A stretch of DNA of 8,396 nucleotides, taken from Bacillota bacterium. GTDB lineage: Bacteria; Bacillota; Clostridia; DSM-8532. The position numbers were made by a program, and so were the translations under genes. Where the stretch lies: assembly GCA_023446675.1 (NCBI GenBank), contig JAEXPO010000235.1:1-8396 (forward strand). The letters are read 5' to 3'. The notes under the pieces are model-generated. The model saw nothing but the letters and a program-made list of their open reading frames with translations, did no database searches and had not been told where the DNA came from. Positions 6,453-8,396 of this stretch are shown here, piece after piece (the first letter of the stretch is position 1; the number at the start of each line of letters is the position of its first letter).

Positions 6453-7370
6453 TTAATATTCAACGTCGTCGCCAAGGAACTTAAACTGGAAAACGGAAAT
6501 TGCTGCGATAATGACGGCAAGTATCAGGGCCTGGGCAGCCGCTTTACCGAATTCAAAATATTTAAAGGCATTATTGAATATTAAAAGTCCAACCATGGTA
6601 GTGGCGTTGTCAGGACCGCCTCCTGTCATAAGGTAGGCATTCATAAATACCTGGAAGGATCCGATGATGCCGGTTACCAGAAGAAACAGGGTGGTTGGCT
6701 TTAAAAGAGGAATAATGATGTAGCGAAGCTTTTGAAAGAAGGTGGAGCCGTCCAGATCGGCCGCTTCAAAAAAGCTGTCGGGTATGCCCATAAGGGCCGC
6801 AACATAAATGATGACATTTGTGCCATGGCTTGAGAGCCAGGACATGAGAAGAAGTGAAAACATGGCTGTTTTACTGGAGCCCAGCCAGTTCTGGTTGGGA
6901 ATACCAAAAAGGGCCACAAGCTTGTTTAAAAGGCCTGAAGGCAGGGGATCGAATATCCAGAGCCAAACCACGGAAAGGGCTACCCCGGAGGCCACGCCGG
7001 GCAGGTAATAAACGGCCTTAAAGAAGGTCTGCATCCTTTTTTTCATAGGATAGATAAGAATGGAAATGGTAAAGGAAATAATGAGGGAGACAGGTACCGA
7101 GAATACCGTGTAAACCACAGTGTTGACAATGGATTTTGAAAACAGCTTATCCTTTAAAAGTCCCGCGTAGTTCTTTAATCCCACCCAGGTTGAGCCTAAG
7201 GGCTTGAATTCCTGAAAGCTGATGATAAAGGCATTAATGACAGGGTAGAGAGTAAATAAGATAAAGATGATGAGTGCCACGCTTATGAATAAATAGCCCC
7301 AAGCGTGTTCCTCCCACATTTTGCCCTGTCTTTTGACGCCCAGGGTAACAGACTTGTTCTTACTTGCCAT
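6453..7370 (-). CDS. Sugar ABC transporter permease, MalF type (CUT1)
   Basis: A 305-residue membrane protein, the first permease of the importer. After a short basic N-terminus, the first membrane helix spans about residues 25-50, and further hydrophobic segments fit the six-span CUT1 layout. The EAA loop is EAADLDGSTFFQKLRYIIIP (202-221), with the expected Gly and the closing Ile-Pro. MTGGGPDNAT (from 249) is a characteristic MalF-type motif. The start at 7370 is set by AGGAGGAG (7374-7381) right before it; the open frame runs 62 codons further upstream, but those codons cover a promoter and a terminator and look non-coding. A 385-nt spacer separates it from the binding-protein gene, which is long for an operon of this type, so it may be transcribed partly on its own. 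Confidence 0.93.
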   Translation of the reverse strand: MASKNKSVTLGVKRQGKMWEEHAWGYLFISVALIIFILFTLYPVINAFIISFQEFKPLGSTWVGLKNYAGLLKDKLFSKSIVNTVVYTVFSVPVSLIISFTISILIYPMKKRMQTFFKAVYYLPGVASGVALSVVWLWIFDPLPSGLLNKLVALFGIPNQNWLGSSKTAMFSLLLMSWLSSHGTNVIIYVAALMGIPDSFFEAADLDGSTFFQKLRYIIIPLLKPTTLFLLVTGIIGSFQVFMNAYLMTGGGPDNATTMVGLLIFNNAFKYFEFGKAAAQALILAVIIAAISVFQFKFLGDDVEY

Positions 7371-7373
7371 AAG

Positions 7374-7381
7374 CTCCTCCT
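7374..7381 (-). promoter_or_regulatory. Ribosome binding site that fixes the MalF-type permease start
   Basis: AGGAGGAG ends 3 nt before the ATG at 7370; counted from the AGGAGG core the spacing is 5 nt. It is the only good site in the long open frame that runs back to 7556. Confidence 0.8.
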
Positions 7382-7427
7382 GAGAAATAAGATGATGCAT
7401 CTGTTGTTGCTTCACAATTAAAAGCTC

Positions 7428-7443
7428 GGGGGTATTCACCCCC
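7428..7443 (-). repeat. Small G/C hairpin in the permease leader
   Basis: On the coding strand GGGGGT-GAAT-ACCCCC forms a 6-bp stem with a 4-nt loop. It is followed at short distance by GCTTTTAATTG, which has four T. It lies about 47 nt upstream of the ribosome site. It could be a weak second terminator or a leader hairpin. Confidence 0.35.
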
Positions 7444-7457
7444 TCCCTTTTAGCCTG

Positions 7458-7474
7458 ATTTGCTTTAAGCAAAT
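7458..7474. repeat. Perfect 17-bp palindrome, operator-like
   Basis: ATTTGCTT-T-AAGCAAAT is a perfect palindrome with 8-bp arms and a 1-nt centre. AGCC (7452-7455) and GGCT (7475-7478) can extend it as RNA with a 2-nt bulge. It lies 50-65 nt downstream of the predicted start of transcription, so a repressor bound there could block the permease transcript. It does not match a catabolite-repression (cre) site well. The binding protein is unknown. Confidence 0.45.
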
Positions 7475-7485
7475 GGCTGCCAATT

Positions 7486-7524
7486 AAAAAATCTATCCCA
7501 CCCGTTCCCTTACGGGTGGGATAG
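7486..7524 (-). terminator. Rho-independent terminator after the binding-protein gene
   Basis: On the coding strand 13 bases (7524-7512) pair perfectly with 7505-7493 around a 6-nt loop; the core is CTATCCCACCCGT. An A and six T (7491-7486) follow directly. The opposite strand has no T run after the stem, so the element acts on leftward transcription. It lies 230 nt after the binding-protein stop. It is expected to reduce permease transcription relative to the binding protein, a common pattern in importer operons. Confidence 0.78.
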
Positions 7525-7527
7525 TAC

Positions 7528-7556
7528 CTTATAGCCCAGAACGTCAATACTGTCAA
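7528..7556 (-). promoter_or_regulatory. Sigma-A-like promoter just upstream of the terminator
   Basis: TTGACA (7556-7551) and TATAAG (7533-7528) are separated by exactly 17 nt, a perfect -35 and a 5/6 -10 match at ideal spacing. The start of transcription would fall near 7522-7521, inside the first arm of the terminator stem. Transcripts would therefore start with a 10-11-bp hairpin followed by six U. This is sequence-based only. Confidence 0.55.
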
Positions 7557-7596
7557 TTAAATAGAGTTGTTCTGCCGTTAAATCTGAGCATGGGGT

Positions 7597-7611
7597 GCGG
7601 GCCAGGCCCGC
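7597..7611. repeat. GC-rich 15-bp palindrome
   Basis: GCGGGCC-A-GGCCCGC is a perfect palindrome with 7-bp arms and a single central base. No T run follows on the coding strand, so it is not a terminator. It lies about 40 nt upstream of the predicted -35 element and could be a protein site or the end of a short repeat. Confidence 0.4.
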
Positions 7612-7642
7612 TTTGGATTTGAATGTAGCATACCCTATTGCC

Positions 7643-7655
7643 TGCACTCAGTGCA
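7643..7655. repeat. 13-bp palindrome TGCACT-C-AGTGCA
   Basis: Perfect 6-bp arms around one base, about 100 nt after the binding-protein stop codon. It resembles a half-site pair for a small dimeric regulator but has no identified partner. Confidence 0.3.
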
Positions 7656-7755
7656 AGCCTTACAGGTGTGATGCGAGATGCCTTTAACATCCCGGGGGTT
7701 GACTTTTGGATGGGAGCGGTTTTCGGCACCCCGGAGCGTTTGACCCCAAAGGACT

Positions 7756-8396
7756 TCAATCCACCACAATGCCATCCTCGCCGAAGGCTTCAATAGCCGC
7801 TGCCTTTACTGCATCGTACATTTCCTGGGGCGATATCTCGTTGGCAAGAAGTGCCTGGAACTTAGGCACGATAACCTCGTCCTCAATCTTAATGGCCTTT
7901 GCTCCTAAATCCGTAGGGATATCGGGGCGGGCGGGGGCGGCGTTAGCCACAAGCCTTTCGGAGGCGGCCTGGTTTTCTGCGCTGCGCTCCAGGTTAAGGC
8001 TCTTTGCAGCTTCTCTTGCGCTATTGGTAATGTCTGCTAACAGAAGGTCACCGTTTGTTTGTGCCGCAACCTTGCCGGAAGACAGATAATAAGCGGCGGC
8101 GACCACGTTGCCGGTATGCTCGGCAGTGGGTTCGTCCTTGCCGCGGAAGGTCACATAACCGTCAACAGCGGCGAAGTTCTGCTCGGAATTGCCAAAGAAG
8201 GTGGGAAGGGGAAGCACAATATACTCAACCTTGATGCTGTCCTTTACGGCACTTCCGTCGTTGGCATCAATTTTGGCGTTATTGGTCTTTGCGGAGTTTT
8301 CAAATACGCTGAGGCCCTTACCCGTGATCATGGTCTGGCCTGTGAGGAACATGTTCCAGCGCTTTCCCGCATCCACGGAGCTTATCTCCTTGGGCA
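7756..8396 (-). CDS. Extracellular sugar-binding protein of ABC importer, C-terminal part only
   Basis: The last 212 residues of a family 1 solute-binding protein; the N-terminus, including any lipoprotein signal, lies beyond the right edge. The frame is open to the window edge, so a GTG at 8376 is an internal Val codon and not the start. The Ala-rich helical C-terminal lobe, the segment AAVDGYVTF, and the closing EISPQEMYDAVKAAAIEAFG followed by a short tail are typical of CUT1 binding proteins, which end with such amphipathic helices. Its position directly before MalF- and MalG-type permeases supports the call. It should capture the wall-derived saccharide outside the membrane and deliver it to the permeases; the ligand is inferred only from the downstream hydrolases and AnmK. 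A terminator follows 230 nt after its stop, consistent with higher expression than the permeases. Confidence 0.85.
   Translation of the reverse strand, partial: PKEISSVDAGKRWNMFLTGQTMITGKGLSVFENSAKTNNAKIDANDGSAVKDSIKVEYIVLPLPTFFGNSEQNFAAVDGYVTFRGKDEPTAEHTGNVVAAAYYLSSGKVAAQTNGDLLLADITNSAREAAKSLNLERSAENQAASERLVANAAPARPDIPTDLGAKAIKIEDEVIVPKFQALLANEISPQEMYDAVKAAAIEAFGEDGIVVD

Larger units (their letters stand above)
7371..7755 (-). other. 385-nt non-coding stretch between binding protein and permease genes
   Basis: No convincing gene lies here. Reading on the coding strand from the binding-protein stop it holds: the palindrome TGCACT-C-AGTGCA (7643-7655), a GC-rich palindrome (7597-7611), a promoter-like pair (7556-7528), a strong terminator hairpin with T run (7524-7486), an AT-rich 17-bp palindrome (7474-7458), a small G/C hairpin (7443-7428) and the permease ribosome site. 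TTTAATTG occurs three times on the coding strand (7561-7554, 7488-7481, 7422-7415). The density of symmetrical elements suggests transcript-level control of permease expression, or the remains of an inserted element. Confidence 0.7.

Noticed and set aside
7371..7556. 62-residue N-terminal extension of the MalF-type permease
   Set aside because: It runs through a 13-bp terminator stem and starts at the TTG of the -35 element. The AGGAGGAG site before 7370 and the usual permease length support the short form.
7625..7660. Second promoter TTGCAC-N18-TATGCT overlapping the 13-bp palindrome
   Set aside because: The -35 and -10 matches are poor compared with the pair at 7556-7528.
7553..7759. 68-codon ORF starting at a TTG that overlaps the binding-protein stop
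   Set aside because: There is no domain, a weak start, and it covers palindromes and the -35 region. An open frame of this length is not rare by chance.
8374..8376. GTG as the start of the binding-protein gene
   Set aside because: The frame stays open to the window edge, and the protein from this point would lack a signal peptide and the whole N-terminal lobe, so it is an internal Val codon.
1..8396. CRISPR array, tRNA, rRNA or intact insertion sequence
   Set aside because: No regularly spaced direct repeats, no tRNA cloverleaf, no rRNA-like stretch and no transposase motif were seen on either strand.

Overview
All eight protein-coding genes lie on the minus strand and read leftwards. The window is the middle of an operon for salvage of peptidoglycan amino sugars. 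The substrate-binding protein gene is cut by the right edge and the NagZ gene by the left edge. AGGAGG-type ribosome binding sites, sigma-A-like promoter elements, gene spacings of a few bases, GC content near 50% by eye, and a CUT1-type sugar importer with no ATPase gene beside it all suggest a Gram-positive Firmicute, probably a Clostridia-class anaerobe. The taxonomic placement is inference.

Order in the direction of transcription: the C-terminal part of an extracellular sugar-binding protein (7756-8396); a 385-nt non-coding stretch with a consensus-like promoter, an intrinsic terminator and several perfect palindromes (7371-7755); two sugar ABC permeases (6453-7370 and 5472-6332) separated by 120 nt with further inverted repeats; then a tightly packed block of anmK (anhydro-MurNAc kinase), a tandem-domain GNAT acetyltransferase, a PIG-L/LmbE-type deacetylase, namZ (exo-beta-N-acetylmuramidase, GH171/DUF1343) and nagZ (exo-beta-N-acetylglucosaminidase, GH3). 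In the block from anmK to nagZ the genes overlap or nearly touch, except for 76 nt between anmK and the GNAT gene.

The proposed pathway is as follows. The importer takes up wall-derived saccharides such as GlcNAc-MurNAc, GlcNAc-anhydroMurNAc or short oligomers. NagZ and NamZ then remove GlcNAc and MurNAc in turn from non-reducing ends. AnmK converts anhydroMurNAc to MurNAc-6-phosphate. The deacetylase and acetyltransferase may adjust N-acetylation of the amino sugars. NamZ and NagZ have no visible signal peptide here, unlike the exported Bacillus subtilis proteins, so hydrolysis is probably cytoplasmic and follows import. MurQ (etherase), a regulator, an amidase and the transporter ATPase are not in the window.

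The points most worth a second look are the coupling of an ABC importer to cytoplasmic NamZ/NagZ/AnmK, the deacetylase whose HPDD-type motif reads HVGD (catalytic-base position Gly), and the promoter-plus-terminator arrangement between the binding protein and the first permease.
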